A stretch of DNA of 64,000 nucleotides from Phaeodactylum tricornutum CCAP 1055/1 (GCF_000150955.2 NC_011674.1:806001-870000); one strand, 5' to 3'; counted from the first letter of the stretch, positions 10,388 to 22,008 are shown. The notes: generated by a model from the sequence alone, not told the origin. Made by a program: numbers and translations.

Positions 10388-11107
10388 ATGTCCGTCATAG
10401 GAAAGGAAAAGATGCCGCGAAAGTCCTGTTTCGGCTTCGTTGAAAGCGACGAAGAAATGAGTCGAAGTATCGCGTTGCAGAGTGGATATTTCGACGCTTC
10501 TGTCCTCGATGAAAAACCTTCGTCTAGAATCTATAATGACGATACGTCCATGTATTATTTCCCTCACGATAAACCCCCTGGCTACACCAACTACCCATCG
10601 GTTACCCGCAATGAGAGTCGCGACCAAGAGTTATATTGTGACTGCAGGATGCGGCTGCGTTCTGCGGAAGAAGCTAGAGAAGCAATGGAACCTGGGCCAG
10701 AAATCTCCGCGCTTCGGACGTGTTGGAGTGGCTCCATGGATTCCATATCTCGTAGTATCAAGAAGATGCATATCAAACAGCACTTGACGGTGAATGCTGA
10801 AAGCACTGCACAAATGGAGACTGCGGCTATGGGTATCAATATCAGACAACATTCAGTTTGTTCGTCCTACGAGCACTTTCCGGACGGAATGACGAATTGT
10901 AGGAACCAAGAACATGCAACACTGAAAGCACAAGGAATTTTGAACTTGCGACAGCGTCAGCATAAGTGGACGAACACTAGCAAGACCAGCCTCTGCAAAA
11001 GGATCGTCGATGCACATATTTTCAAATCGGCCAGAACGATAAAGAAAAACGACGAGGAAATGGAGATCAGCTTTGAGGCTATGGAAAACGATTCGTATAG
11101 GGTCTAA
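10388..11107 (+). CDS. Hypothetical protein, 239 residues
   Basis: An ATG-initiated single-exon frame. The N-terminal third is acidic (VESDEEMSRSI), the middle has CDCRMRLRSAEEAREAME, and the C-terminal part is basic (KTSLCKRIVDAH, then ARTIKKNDEE). There is no signal peptide, membrane segment or known domain. Codon use looks like that of neighbouring genes. It could be a lineage-specific regulatory protein, but no function is claimed. It converges on the gene ending at 11252. Confidence 0.55.
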   Translation: MSVIGKEKMPRKSCFGFVESDEEMSRSIALQSGYFDASVLDEKPSSRIYNDDTSMYYFPHDKPPGYTNYPSVTRNESRDQELYCDCRMRLRSAEEAREAMEPGPEISALRTCWSGSMDSISRSIKKMHIKQHLTVNAESTAQMETAAMGINIRQHSVCSSYEHFPDGMTNCRNQEHATLKAQGILNLRQRQHKWTNTSKTSLCKRIVDAHIFKSARTIKKNDEEMEISFEAMENDSYRV

Positions 11108-11251
11108 GTGTGCTGTACATTTACGTGTACAATACCAAGCTCGGAGCTTATTCCCCGTCCGATCGGCTTTATTGCTTCTTCCGATATTCGACAGGTTATA
11201 CCAATAAATTGACGAAACGTCAATGGCCGGTGTTCAGACTTCCGCATCGTT

Positions 11252-12118
11252 TCAAATGCTAAATACTCGCCTCTTGACGACTTTGCCTTCTTCTTTATCA
11301 AACACTTGCAAATCTCGCAACAGTTGTTCAGTGTTGTCATCGTCGGTCGACTTGGCGAGAAAGTCGGCTTTGTTTTGGAGCCCCGCTACCGCAAGGGCGT
11401 CCTTTTCGGTGTCAGAAAGAGCAGCCTCTTGTACTAGTACATGCATTTCATGAAGAATCATGGCCAGAATCCGTTCTTCCGATTGTTGTAGATTGTCCTG
11501 AGTTTTTGTAGGGGATTTTCTTGTGGCAAACAGGCCGGCAATCCCTTGTGCTGTAGTCGCAGTACTATCATTGACTTGATTCAAGTTTGCAGCTATTCTT
11601 GCTGCCAAAGGTTTCCAAGTGTCCTCCTGAAGTAGCGATTGGAAAAGGATACGTTTCTTTTCAACCACCGTGCAGTATCCGTCGGCAAGTTGTTCGGCCT
11701 TACGCCGCTGCGTGCCCGATTTGAGCGATTGTGCGGCAAAAATGACAAGTAAAAAGGATCCAGCCGCATTCCATAGTGCTTGGTTGTATTGGGCTTTGCG
11801 CTTGGGATTTTCAAAGATTTGGGCGGTAACGCCGCTTCCTGCGACTGGGGGAGATGCAGATTTCTGGGGCTGAAGGACGCCTTTCATTTCTTGGTGCACG
11901 CTTTCCATAGTTTCTTGTTTGGATCGATTAGAAGCGTGTGTCGTAGTGTTTCCTGTGGTACTGAAGGCTTTTCGTTGCAGCTCCAGTGGAGTGTACGGAT
12001 TAAGTTGAGATCGGCCAGCGAGGAGCCGATTGCCGGCATAGGTCGTCGCAGACAAAGCACGATGAGCACTTCTCGGTACTTGTGCGAGCAGGAACCTCTT
12101 AGACGCAACAGCTCTCAT
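11252..12118 (-). CDS. Unknown protein, probably mitochondrial, one membrane segment
   Basis: A 288-residue single-exon protein if started at the ATG at 12118; the frame is open further up only from a TTG. The first 35 residues (MRAVASKRFLLAQVPRSAHR and on) are Arg/Ala/Ser-rich without acidic residues, which is typical of a mitochondrial presequence. A hydrophobic segment sits near residues 116-130 (NAAGSFLLVIFAAQSL), followed by a mostly helical, charged C-terminal half. No known domain is recognised. A small inner-membrane or coiled-coil accessory protein is plausible. It is divergent from VPS41, with a spacer of about 380 bases. Confidence 0.68.
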   Translation of the reverse strand: MRAVASKRFLLAQVPRSAHRALSATTYAGNRLLAGRSQLNPYTPLELQRKAFSTTGNTTTHASNRSKQETMESVHQEMKGVLQPQKSASPPVAGSGVTAQIFENPKRKAQYNQALWNAAGSFLLVIFAAQSLKSGTQRRKAEQLADGYCTVVEKKRILFQSLLQEDTWKPLAARIAANLNQVNDSTATTAQGIAGLFATRKSPTKTQDNLQQSEERILAMILHEMHVLVQEAALSDTEKDALAVAGLQNKADFLAKSTDDDNTEQLLRDLQVFDKEEGKVVKRRVFSI

Positions 12119-12499
12119 GCTATTAATAGAGTCAATCAAGGAAAGTGATGTTGCGGGTATGGTGGATAAGATAGGATCATATCAAAGGCAGCTGAAGGAG
12201 AGCTTCCATCGCGAGGTTGTTCGCATCTTGGAAAGTGATGGTAAAATCGGGTTGGCAGTGATTTCCTGCCGGACCGCGGACGAGCAGCGAAGCGATGGAG
12301 ATCAGTGCGTTAGGGCCGGGTTCGTCCTCTACCATGAGAAGGCATTCGAAACATTGCAACCATTCACAGGCGTCCAGTGTCGATTTGCTTGCTCTGATTG
12401 ACTGTGAACGACCAAGTTTGTCTCTGTAGCTCTAGCGGAAGAGTCGAAGATTTTGTCTGATCCGATACAAGCACGGGCGAGAAAGAATATCTCGCACTC
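12119..12499. other. Divergent promoter region between a mitochondrial gene and VPS41
   Basis: The head-to-head spacer must hold both promoters. An ATG frame at 12117-12401 on the plus strand has no family resemblance and would act as an upstream open frame if transcribed. No specific site is claimed. Confidence 0.4.
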
Positions 12500-15400
12500 A
12501 TGGTGCAAAGCGCGAAAAATTCAGAACTCCCCAAGCACCAAGTTTCAGAAACGACTGATCCTGCTACTCGGGAAGAGTCTTTTTCGACGAGCACAAAGGG
12601 TGCTGCTGGAGATTCCCTCCATGAACAGTCTCTTGATAGTCTAAAGGCTCCGTCGGAAAAAATTGTAGCGGATGACGTTACTGAGGACGAACAAGACGAC
12701 GGAGACAACGCAAGTTTACACTCACCAACGCCGCCAGAACTGTTAATGCTGGATGATATGGAGGGCGACGTCGAAGATGAAGATTCACTTATGGACCCAG
12801 AGGATTCCTTGCCATTAATGTATTATACGCGCTTGCTCGAGCAACTGCCCCGACAGTCGGTGCCACAGTCCGAAGACCAAATGAGCACCGTTGCTCCGCT
12901 CGCGACCGACTGCACGTGTTCGGCAATGGGAAAAGTGATCTTGTCGTCGGAGACGACCTTGGCAGTCCCAGATGTTTCCAACGAAACGCTCCCCCGAACT
13001 GAGAGTTCCAGTAGTCCCAACGAGTCCCGCAATGTTCCAGTTTCTGCAGACTTGTGGCAAGCTCAACCGATTTATTTGACCGCCCTCGGATTTCAAGACG
13101 GCAGTGTCTATATTGTGGACAGCCAGAATGGGACCACCGTCGCGGGCCACGACCAGCTGTACCTTCACGAAATCACTGCATCTTCAACAAACATTATGTC
13201 TGGTACTGGAAGCCATAAAAAAAGAGATGCGGTAGTGGCACTCAGTTGGGATTCGACTGGCACTGTCCTTTCTGCCATTGATGCGGTTGGGATGTGTGCC
13301 GTATGGGAAATTCGATATCAAATTCAAATGCAGTCCAGCGTGATCCCTCCCACCATATCAACTGCCACAGCTACGCCAGCCACACGCGAAACATCTTCCA
13401 ACATGTTTCGTACTCTCATGTCCGCCTGGACAGGAGGAAGTACCGTCCAGCAGCAATGCGACTCCCGCCGCAATCTCGACGTTAACGGAAACAGATGAAG
13501 CCAGAAACACGTCCGAAGCTCCAAGCATTCTAGGAAGTGTTCCCACGTTAACCGTCGCTTCTATTCAGGCCCACCGCGTGAGCTATCCCAAGTCGTTTGG
13601 CGTGCCGACCCAGCTCGCATTAGACCCGTCGTACAAACGCCGCCGCGAAAAAGGTCTCCTAGTTGGCTTTACCGATGGACGTCTCGTATTGACTAAACGT
13701 GGATTCGTTTTCCAACGTCGTAGTGATTCCGTCTTATATCAAGGGACCGATGGACCCGTGCAGGCTTTGACTTGGCGGGCAAACGTAGTAGCTTGGGCCG
13801 ACAATTCCGGCGTCCGTTTACTGGATGCGGAATCGTGGAGCCGGATTGCCCACGTAGATCGGCCGGCCGGAGCTAGACCGACGTTGTATCCAACCTTGTG
13901 CGATTTACAACCCACAATAGTGTGGGAAACTTCGCGACGACTGCTTGTTGCATGGGGCGATTGTCTCTTGACCTTGTTGGTGCGGGAAAGCAAAGTGACA
14001 TCACCTGTATCCGCCAATAGCACGGCTTCGGATGGCAATACCAATATTAATACTATGAGTGGGGCCCCAGCAGTTGTCATTCGGCGAACGGTTGAATGCA
14101 CTATGGCGTGGGCGTTGGAGTGTGTGGCGTGTGGCGTTGCGCCGCTGGATGCCGAACATGTGGTCGTTTTGGGGCTAGTACCGCCTCAAGATTTTGATGT
14201 TGTTTCCGAGACCACCCAAGCCAATGCTCGTAATGAAATTGAACTTCAGATCATTTCACGCACAGACGGAGTTGTGGTATACTCGGATTTGCTTCCATTA
14301 ATGCGCAAATCATCTAAAAACGGATACCGACGAGCGAAACCAGCTGAATCGGCGGCACCGTATTGCTTACTATCTAGCTTTGCGGTTCCCCGAATGGAAA
14401 ACACTTTTGAGTTTCAGAATGACGAACCAGGCGATGTGGGCATTGACCAGCAAATCAATCCGTCGCTATTTAGCGCACCGGAAATCCCGCGAAAAATCTT
14501 TCGGGATTCTCATTTAAGGTGGAATCTCAGCATGATTGAATTCGAGGAAGCCACTAACTATAAGTCCACAGTCGGTACGCAAGGACGTGAGAAACATTTG
14601 GTCATCGACGATGTTGCCCATGACGCAACTAGCGTTGATAGCGATGATTACGGTTGTGTAATAGAGCCACTCTCCAAAATGGAAGAAACAGAACAGCTGC
14701 TTGCTTCAGTTTCACCTCCAGTAATGATAGTTACGGCGGGATCGGACGTTGTGTCGGTGCGGATGCGAGACGTCGATGATGCGATCTCAAGCGCATTGTT
14801 AATGAGAAAGGCAGGACTCGCTCTTCGGACAGGCTTGAAATACATTCGTCGACTTCAAAAATACGAGATTGAGGACCTTGTTGACGAATACTTTGCTGCT
14901 GTTCTTCGATTACCTCGGGAGCAGGGTTTGATGTCTTCGTTTGTCAATGATGAAGAGAAAAATATGGCTCCTACCCGCCTGTCTCTTCGGAGAATGAAGT
15001 TGGCAGCAGTTGCTATGCCCGTTCTTTTCGGTGGGAACGTCCAGCTATGGGAGCGATGGACTGCCCATCTAGAAAAGATCCCTGGTGGTCTGTTTGCAAT
15101 TCGTGAGGCTATCCCAGTGCGAGGTAAGTTGGATGCTGGTCTAAGGTTGTTTGTCTTATGGCCTCCGTCCTAGCATCTTATGATCACCTGCTACTTGTCA
15201 GACCCCAAACTTTCCAATGAATTTTACACTAGGATATTGAAAACGATGTTTCGTCACGCGCACGAGACGATTAGCCGTAGTTGTACATCAGCGAGAGAAC
15301 GACTCGCCGGTGAAGCTGAAAATCATTTTCTGTGCGCACTTCTGTGCTGGGGAACGACAAACATTCTCCGTGTGCACGTTGATTTGTATAGATACCAACG

Positions 15401-17199
15401 CGATTACAACTCATCACCTTCGACATCGACAATGCTCCGCGCTGTCGAGAAAGGTCTGCGTGGGAGAAGAGAACAGACAGCAGCTTCTTACTTACTGCCT
15501 ACTTTTCGATCCGCTGAACAGCCGTCGGTCGAGGCTTTGAATGAAATTAGCGGTTCTGGGGAAGTATCAGACTCTCTGTATTCGGTCGATGAAATGCTGT
15601 CATATTTGCGGTCTGGCGACGCTCAGCGGTCCGAGTCTGTCGATATAAAAGTTTCAGATATGGCTGGCACAATAGGTATGACAGACAAGGTTTCAAGTAT
15701 TGCGCTTGATGCTGTGGCCAAGCTCGATATGATGAAAGGCCGATTTGATGATGCTCTAAGAGCATTGTTGGAGATTGGGGTGACCAATTCGCATCTAACG
15801 TTGGAAGATGTGGAAAGAAGTGCTCTGTCAGCCTTCTCCTCGTCGAAGAAGGCCTCCAAAAGCAAAGCGACAAACAATCACGTATTTGTTCTGTTGGTGA
15901 TTGAAAAATATCATCTGCATCAGTGTCTTCTCGATCCAAAGTTTTTGAGAGAGGCTTTGTCTACTTCTCCTTTGTTTGCTTTGGTTCGACTTGTTGGTCT
16001 CGAGAGACTGGGTGATTTTCTCATTGAACATTGTGTTGCCCCTCAAGGAGAGAATACTCCCCATTCGTTGTCTCAAGTGTATACGCCACATTCACAGTCA
16101 GATAAGACAAATGGGGAACGCCGTGGTACCTTACCGCTCGACCTTGTTGCCGAGCAGCTGGAGGCAAATCAAAAGCTGCTTTACTGGTATTTGCACCTCG
16201 TATTCGTAAGCAGACCAGAGCTCTACGTAAACTTTCCAAATACAGCAAACCCGCCTCGAAATATTGTCAACCTTCACAGAAAAGCTGTTTCGTTGTACAT
16301 AAAGTTTGCAGGAGCCAACAGAGACTCCGCAGCCCTGCTCGAGAGCACAGAAGCATACCGAGCAATTGAGACAACGACTCCTTTTCTGGCGTTTTTAAGG
16401 GTAGGAATTGAATGATTTCACGAGTCCAAGAAAGCTGCTTTATTTTCTGACCGTTCTTTGTTGCTGTCTTGATTAGAGCATCCTGAGCTTAGGTGGCGTG
16501 AGTGCTATGGAAGTTGGAAAGCTGTTGGAGATCGAACGGAAAGGCGGCGCTGGCAATTCGAGTACTTTCGCATTGGAATTGGCCTTCATTCTTGAACATT
16601 TCGGTGGTGGCACCGAGGCTGAAGCTAGCTTGATTCTCGACTTGCTTCTTCGAGGCGCTAAGTCGTTGATGCTAGCGGTGGCTTATGCTCAGCGCAATGC
16701 TGACCACAATTATTTCTTGTGGGAGATTTTGATTGACTTCTGTCTTGGCAAAACACCGGATGCTGGCTATCAATTAAAAAACAGAAACGATGGGGCACTC
16801 TTTGGCTCCTTGCTCGAAGCAGCGGCTCTGTCTGGCGCGGATTTAGCTACGTTGGTTACAAAAATTCCGCCTAGAATGTCAATCGAAGGTCTTCGCCCTC
16901 GGCTGGTTGCAGCGGTCGCCGACTACCGTTTGAAGCTGTCAATGCATGAGTGCACATCGTCTGTGGCATTTTCTGAGAAAGCTTCGTTAATGAAAGAATC
17001 TGCCCATCGCTCGAGGAGAGGAATGCGAGGCGAATGGGAAGGAACTGACAGTGAGTCCCACCTACTTTTGATGTCCAATAGTCCAGCACCCTTGAAGCAG
17101 CAAACTAAGACTGTACAAATATGCGCACTGCCTGCTTCTCTAAGACCTATTCACAGAAGCGATCATAGATCTCGAACTCTGTCAGTGCCCATTCGATAA
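12500..17199 (+). CDS. VPS41: VPS41, HOPS tethering complex subunit, with one frame break
   Basis: About 1514 residues. Exons are 12500 to 15123 (interrupted by a frame change near 13440-13500), 15202-16400 and 16477-17199. The introns at 15124-15201 and 16401-16476 have clean GT-AG ends. An acidic N-terminus precedes the beta-propeller region (DGSVYIVD; WRANVVAWADNSGVRLLD; RPTLYP followed by LLVAWGD), which matches VPS41 closely. The alpha-solenoid follows, including KLLYWYLHLVF and WEILIDFCLGKTPD. Vps41 works in HOPS, tethering late endosomes to vacuoles. The exon lengths sum to 3n+1, so the frame change needs one extra base or an unrecognised intron in the Ser/Thr-rich loop. The C-terminus ends without the Cys/His RING seen in animal VPS41. 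Confidence 0.88.
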
Positions 17200-17338
17200 A
17201 CTGTCGCTTTCTACCCCCCAAAGAAGAGGGCAAACGCAAGATCAATTACGATTATACTTATTAAGCTAAGGGCAGCTTGACTAACTCTCATATGTTCATT
17301 TTTGCTCTCGTCGTTGGTTGAGGTAGTGCTAACAACTC

Positions 17339-20300
17339 TCAGCTTTCCAACACTATGGTCGTGTTTCGCGCATTTTCTTCATTGTCTTCGTCCTCATCGC
17401 TGGAAGAATCACTGTCACCCACAGTCGCAACCTCCTCCATGTCGTTGTCGACATCTGTATTTCGATCTGCCATGCCCACAATCGCCCTCCCACCAATCTG
17501 TACACGCCCGTCAGTGTATTTCGGGGGCAGAACAAGTTTGCTAGACGATTCCCAAGTTGCAAATGCTTCTCCTCCGTCGACTTCATCAAGTCTTCCCATG
17601 GCGAAGAGGGCAAAATCGAGTAGGTACGAGCCAGCATAAAGTTTGTCTAAACGATCAAAATGACGCTCAGCGTACGGAACAATACCCGCCAAAATTTCTG
17701 GCACGCCGTCAGTTGCCGCTAACTTGTGAGCAGGAATCGAGGAAACTATGGCACGGACGACTAGCAATGCAATGTGGGAGTTTCGTGCACGAGTATTCCA
17801 CTCACGACAATATCGAAGGACTTGAACAAGACGCTCCGTCGCCCATCCCTTTACATGCCGTTGGAGAGACTCAAAGCCTGGTCTCCCCTTTTGCGCCTCG
17901 CTTTCAACGATAGATGCCAGAATTTTTAGAGCTTGGTGAGGTTTGTCTCTCTGTAGAGCAATTTCGAGCGCCTGGGTGTATTCCTTGTGCCTTATATGAT
18001 TTGCGAGCGATTGGTCTAAGACAATAGCTTCTTCCTCCTCAGCTTGTCTAGCGTCTTCGTCAGCCTTAGTTGTATCTTCCCACACGACAATCCTAGAATC
18101 CGCACCACCCGAAATCATTTTCGTTCCATTCGCCGCCAAATCGAGCGCCCAGACCTTGTCATTGTGCCCATCCATCGTCGCTTCACACTCGTTCGTTCGA
18201 ATTGTCCAGAGTTTCACGAGCCCATCAGCACCGGATGACACCATTTGAAGGCCTCCGTTCAAAAATCTGACTCTTAACACACTCGCCAAGTGGCCTTGGA
18301 AAGTTCGAACACAGCTGTAATCACTTAAGGACCAGACCTTGATTGAGCGATCACCGCTTCCCGTAGCTAATATTCTGTCATGAGGAGAGAACTGGCAGTC
18401 CCAAACACCTCGCCGATGTCCTTTCAACGTTGCTTGTAGTGATAAATCATTGGATTTCCAGAGTTTGACAGTCTTATCCTGCGATCCCGTTGCAACGAGC
18501 GAATCATTGGGAGCCACAGATACAATATTGATATCTTTTTCGTGAGCTCGAACACTCACGAAAGCCTTAAGTGGAGTCTCTTCTCTATCCTCGCCAAGTC
18601 TTTCCAAGTCTGCCACACCGGGTAGATTCCATCGTTTCAGTGTACGGTCCATGCTGACCGTCACTACGAACGAACCACCACCGTTCGTGGCCGCCTTGCC
18701 CCGGACGTCGTATCGACCTTGCTTGCGAGATAATGCGGTCGACCCAATGGCTTCGGTATGACCTGTTGCCACGGCCACACTACTTTGCGATGCCAGTGAC
18801 CATAACCGCATCGTCTTGTCCTTGCCGCAAGTTGCGACGTATCGTCCGCACGGACTTACGTCGACGCAAAGTACGGTGGCCGTATGGCGATCCAGCACTT
18901 GGCATGAAAAATTTCGGAGATCAAAGAGTCGAACTTGGGCACTATTGGTTGCGACTACGACGTGAACTACGTCGTGGCCGACAGGGGGTGGAATTGCCTT
19001 GAGGTCGAGAATATCGTCGTTATGTCCAACAATCGTGCGATCAGTTTGCAAAAGGTAAGCTTCGGACAGTGACAGGAAAGAGATATTGTTTTCGGCGTCA
19101 GCCACGACGAGTTGCTCCTGAACAAACTCATGGCCTTGGCTCGGTTTCGTTTTGCCCATTGGTTTGGCCAATGGAATGTATTGCAAATTCATGTACCCAC
19201 CACGGGCTTCCCCAAACGACTCGGATACAGGCTGCTCCGCTAGCAAGACGAGTGCCATTTTGCCGGATTCTTCGTCCTCTTTGGCTTGCCAGAGGCGAAT
19301 CTGACCTTTACTTCCAGCCGTCGCCAAGACTAGATCTCGTCGGCTTTCCGTTGGTGGAAGTACAACCATCCCTTCGACTTGTTCGTAAACGGGCAGGGTG
19401 TGAATCCGTCGATAAGTTAGGGAGACGGTTCCAGCATTTTGCCACTTCTTGGACTTCTTCTTCGTGTCCACCTTGGGGCTCTCGCCGATGCGCCACAGAT
19501 TGACGACGGCGTCGCGTCCAGTCGTTACTAAAATGTCCAACTTTGCGTTCCATTCAACACTGGTGACGGACGACAGATGATCACGCAACACCACAACCTG
19601 CTGTTGTTCCGTGTCGCGCAAATCGTATAGAGAAATACTCCCGTCGTCCCGTCCAACTGCGAGTACTAAATGCGTTACGTCCGGCAGCCAGGACAGACAT
19701 GTGACGGACAATGTTCCGCTTCCTCCCCCACCCGCCGCGCCTTCGCGTGCGGCCATTGGTCGGAAGACGTGAGTGCAAAATCCTCCGCGCACATCCCAAA
19801 CGCGGGCACTGCCGTCGACCGATCCGGTAGCACAGAATACGTTAGAGCGATGAAATGCAAGTTCCGTAACGGGCAAGGTGTGTCCGGATTTACCCCATGT
19901 TTTGATCAGTTGTGCCGGTTTGGCGTGTTGTGGAGTTGTTCTGGTCGGGAGGAGCGCATACTGCCTGAGCAGACTACTGTGCGAGCAGGTCACGATGGTC
20001 TGATCGTTGTGCGCCAGAGCGTAAGCTGTGATCGCATCCGCGTCGATTCCGTCCTGATCTTCGTCGAGCTCATCATCTTGCGCCCAGATGGCGTCGTCGG
20101 ATTGTCCCCGCACCGTCCCCCGTTTGACTCCCAGTTGAGCGTCGACGATGGCCACGTCGCCACCAACCGGCAACAACAAAAAGGCTCCATTGGCCTGCAA
20201 GGCTGGCTCCGACAGACCCTGATCGTGATCCGTCGACGAGCGAGTATCATTGATGATGGCGGTGACGGCGGTAAATGTTGTTCCGGAAGAATGCCGAATC

Positions 20301-20515
20301 TTGCCTCCGGTAAAAGTCGGGACGTGCGCGGTCTGTACGGCCCAAGACTTGGACAAGATCGGCGCGGCGGGTTCGTGCGATACTACCGCATGGCTAGTAG
20401 AACCGTCCATTCCTTCCATGATGATGAAGTGCTGCCTTGCACTACCGTTATTGATGGGAATACGGGGCAGAGATCGCGGACTGTCGGCAACGGAAGAATA
20501 ACAAGGAAAAAACAT
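17339..20515 (-). CDS. UTP13: UTP13/TBL3, WD40 protein of the small-subunit processome
   Basis: A 1058-residue intronless protein; an internal ATG at 20419 (MEGMDG) is an alternative start. Many WD40 repeats fill residues about 60-830, forming two propellers; clear ones include VATCGKDKTMRLWSL, VATGSQDKTVKLWKS and LATGSGDRSIKVWSL. The segment from about 850 to 1000 (SLANHIRHKEYTQALEIALQ and on) is the Utp13 C-terminal helical domain that separates this family from other WD40 proteins. The acidic tail has DSDSSSDEDEDNEE. UTP13 belongs to the UTP-B module, which binds pre-18S rRNA and U3 snoRNA in the nucleolus. It is longer than human TBL3 (about 808) because of loops. Its 3' end faces VPS41 at only 139 bases. 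Confidence 0.93.
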   Translation of the reverse strand: MFFPCYSSVADSPRSLPRIPINNGSARQHFIIMEGMDGSTSHAVVSHEPAAPILSKSWAVQTAHVPTFTGGKIRHSSGTTFTAVTAIINDTRSSTDHDQGLSEPALQANGAFLLLPVGGDVAIVDAQLGVKRGTVRGQSDDAIWAQDDELDEDQDGIDADAITAYALAHNDQTIVTCSHSSLLRQYALLPTRTTPQHAKPAQLIKTWGKSGHTLPVTELAFHRSNVFCATGSVDGSARVWDVRGGFCTHVFRPMAAREGAAGGGGSGTLSVTCLSWLPDVTHLVLAVGRDDGSISLYDLRDTEQQQVVVLRDHLSSVTSVEWNAKLDILVTTGRDAVVNLWRIGESPKVDTKKKSKKWQNAGTVSLTYRRIHTLPVYEQVEGMVVLPPTESRRDLVLATAGSKGQIRLWQAKEDEESGKMALVLLAEQPVSESFGEARGGYMNLQYIPLAKPMGKTKPSQGHEFVQEQLVVADAENNISFLSLSEAYLLQTDRTIVGHNDDILDLKAIPPPVGHDVVHVVVATNSAQVRLFDLRNFSCQVLDRHTATVLCVDVSPCGRYVATCGKDKTMRLWSLASQSSVAVATGHTEAIGSTALSRKQGRYDVRGKAATNGGGSFVVTVSMDRTLKRWNLPGVADLERLGEDREETPLKAFVSVRAHEKDINIVSVAPNDSLVATGSQDKTVKLWKSNDLSLQATLKGHRRGVWDCQFSPHDRILATGSGDRSIKVWSLSDYSCVRTFQGHLASVLRVRFLNGGLQMVSSGADGLVKLWTIRTNECEATMDGHNDKVWALDLAANGTKMISGGADSRIVVWEDTTKADEDARQAEEEEAIVLDQSLANHIRHKEYTQALEIALQRDKPHQALKILASIVESEAQKGRPGFESLQRHVKGWATERLVQVLRYCREWNTRARNSHIALLVVRAIVSSIPAHKLAATDGVPEILAGIVPYAERHFDRLDKLYAGSYLLDFALFAMGRLDEVDGGEAFATWESSSKLVLPPKYTDGRVQIGGRAIVGMADRNTDVDNDMEEVATVGDSDSSSDEDEDNEENARNTTIVLES

Positions 20516-20786
20516 TTTCTGGATGCTCGGCTACCATATTTCTTGGCTTTCGGATTTCTGGGTTATGAGGAGGTGCTTTTGACGGGACTGACTAATTCGT
20601 GATTTATATGTACCCGAACAGTCAGTCTTGGTACGAGAGCAACGCACGAAGCCAGCTCCGATGGATCTCTGGTTGCGTACTTTCAGTTACTTCTCCTTAT
20701 CATGTTACATTAGCGGTTCGCTAGCATAAAAGAGAGAGCGTTTCCGTTGTTCCCACTCATTCTTCCAAAACCTTTCCAGTCGTAAG

Positions 20787-21697
20787 ATGAAGCTAGTACT
20801 GAAGCTGATACTCTTGGTGCTGACTGTTTCCGCAGTTGCAGGCTTTGTGGTAAGGCCGTGTACTGTCTGTCCATCGCGGAATCCTTCCGCGTTGGCAGCT
20901 ACGGTCGATGCCGAGTCCGGCAGTCGCACTCGGCGGGGCTTTGTCACTGCCGCGGTTACGCTAGGTGTTGGTGCGGTGGCAACCTTGGGCAACAACGTAC
21001 TCCCAGCCGTGGCGGAAACCATGGACGACTTGGCCATGCCCACCGAGAAGGAACAAGCCGCAATGGATGTAAGTACCTTGGTAATTTCGTGCGTGCATAC
21101 GTTGGTCTTATTTGGAAGCACGTCGTTCCCGCGCGTGTGCTACAAGGCTTGGCCATTTCGTCACGGTATCTGTACATATAGTGCATCTATGTATATCTCT
21201 CTCTCTAGACGTGCCTACATCACCATCCCCTCGCTCGACTCTGCCAACGTACCATCCTTTCCTCATGATGAGTCCGAGGGCTACCAACAAGTAATTGTTG
21301 CAGGGGAAGATCAAATGCACGGTTTGCTGAGGCCTTTTTTCCCGGCTGCCTGAACAAGGCAGTGTAAAAGTGACTTCTATCCCAATCGTGCAACACATAC
21401 ACCAAGCCAAACTTTTGGCTGTGTCCACTTTTGTTTGCATTGACAACGACCGTCTTCTCACGTTTTATTTGTTTGTGTGTCTGTGTATGCGGTTTCGGTT
21501 GATTTGTCAATCACTGGTAGGAAGCTGCCATGAAGGATCGTTTGCGCCGCAAAGCGGAACTCCAAAAACAAGCGGCGGCACCCAAGGGACTAGCCGAATC
21601 CATGAAGGCCGAAAAGGAAAAGCAAGGTGAAATCAAGAAACTTTCCAAAGAGGAGCGTCGCAACGCCCTGTGCGAAGAGCTCGGCCGCGGATGCTAA
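20787..21697 (+). CDS. Small thylakoid-lumen protein with plastid and Tat-type targeting signals
   Basis: Exons 20787-21068 and 21521-21697 give 152 residues; the 452-base intron starts gtaagt and the join reads AAMD-EAAMKDRL in phase 0. Residues 1-20 are a signal peptide ending VAGF, matching the diatom A-x-A-F rule. A transit region follows, and then SRTRRGFVTAAVTLGVGAVATL with a twin Arg and a hydrophobic stretch ending PAVAE, typical of a Tat lumen signal. The mature part, about 75 residues, is charged and helical (KDRLRRKAELQKQ) and ends in CEELGRGC with two Cys. It could be a small extrinsic photosystem subunit, but I do not recognise it. The unusually long intron is the odd feature. 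Confidence 0.72.
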
Positions 21698-22008
21698 GCA
21701 AGGAATCATCAAAAGACGTGCGCGTATTGGGTCTGTAGGTTGTTGGCTGGAGAAGATGCCGACGAGTGCTCGGTGAACCGACTGCAGCACGACGCAAAGG
21801 CGGAAAGTCCGACCCAACGGCAGTCACTAGACTATGGAATGCTGTACCAGGCAACGATGTGCTGCCACGCTTTCTCGCTAGTATTGTCAATTGGCAGATG
21901 CGAGATAGAGGTAATGCTAAAGTAAGCTGTTACGTCTTTTTTTCTAAAGCTTTCGAGGTACCTACCACAGCCACGGAAAAGAGACCGTCGGCGTTTCCCA
22001 GGTTCCGA
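21698..22008. other. Convergent intergenic region
   Basis: 3' space between the lumen-protein gene and the Cpn10 gene. No gene or repeat is seen. Confidence 0.45.

Noticed and set aside
12117-12401. 94-codon plus-strand frame before VPS41
   Set aside because: No domain; it sits in the divergent promoter and overlaps the start of the opposite gene. At most an upstream open frame.
19670-20602. 310-codon plus-strand frame
   Set aside because: It lies antisense to the N-terminal part of UTP13, whose WD40 repeats are unmistakable, and its own translation has no family resemblance.
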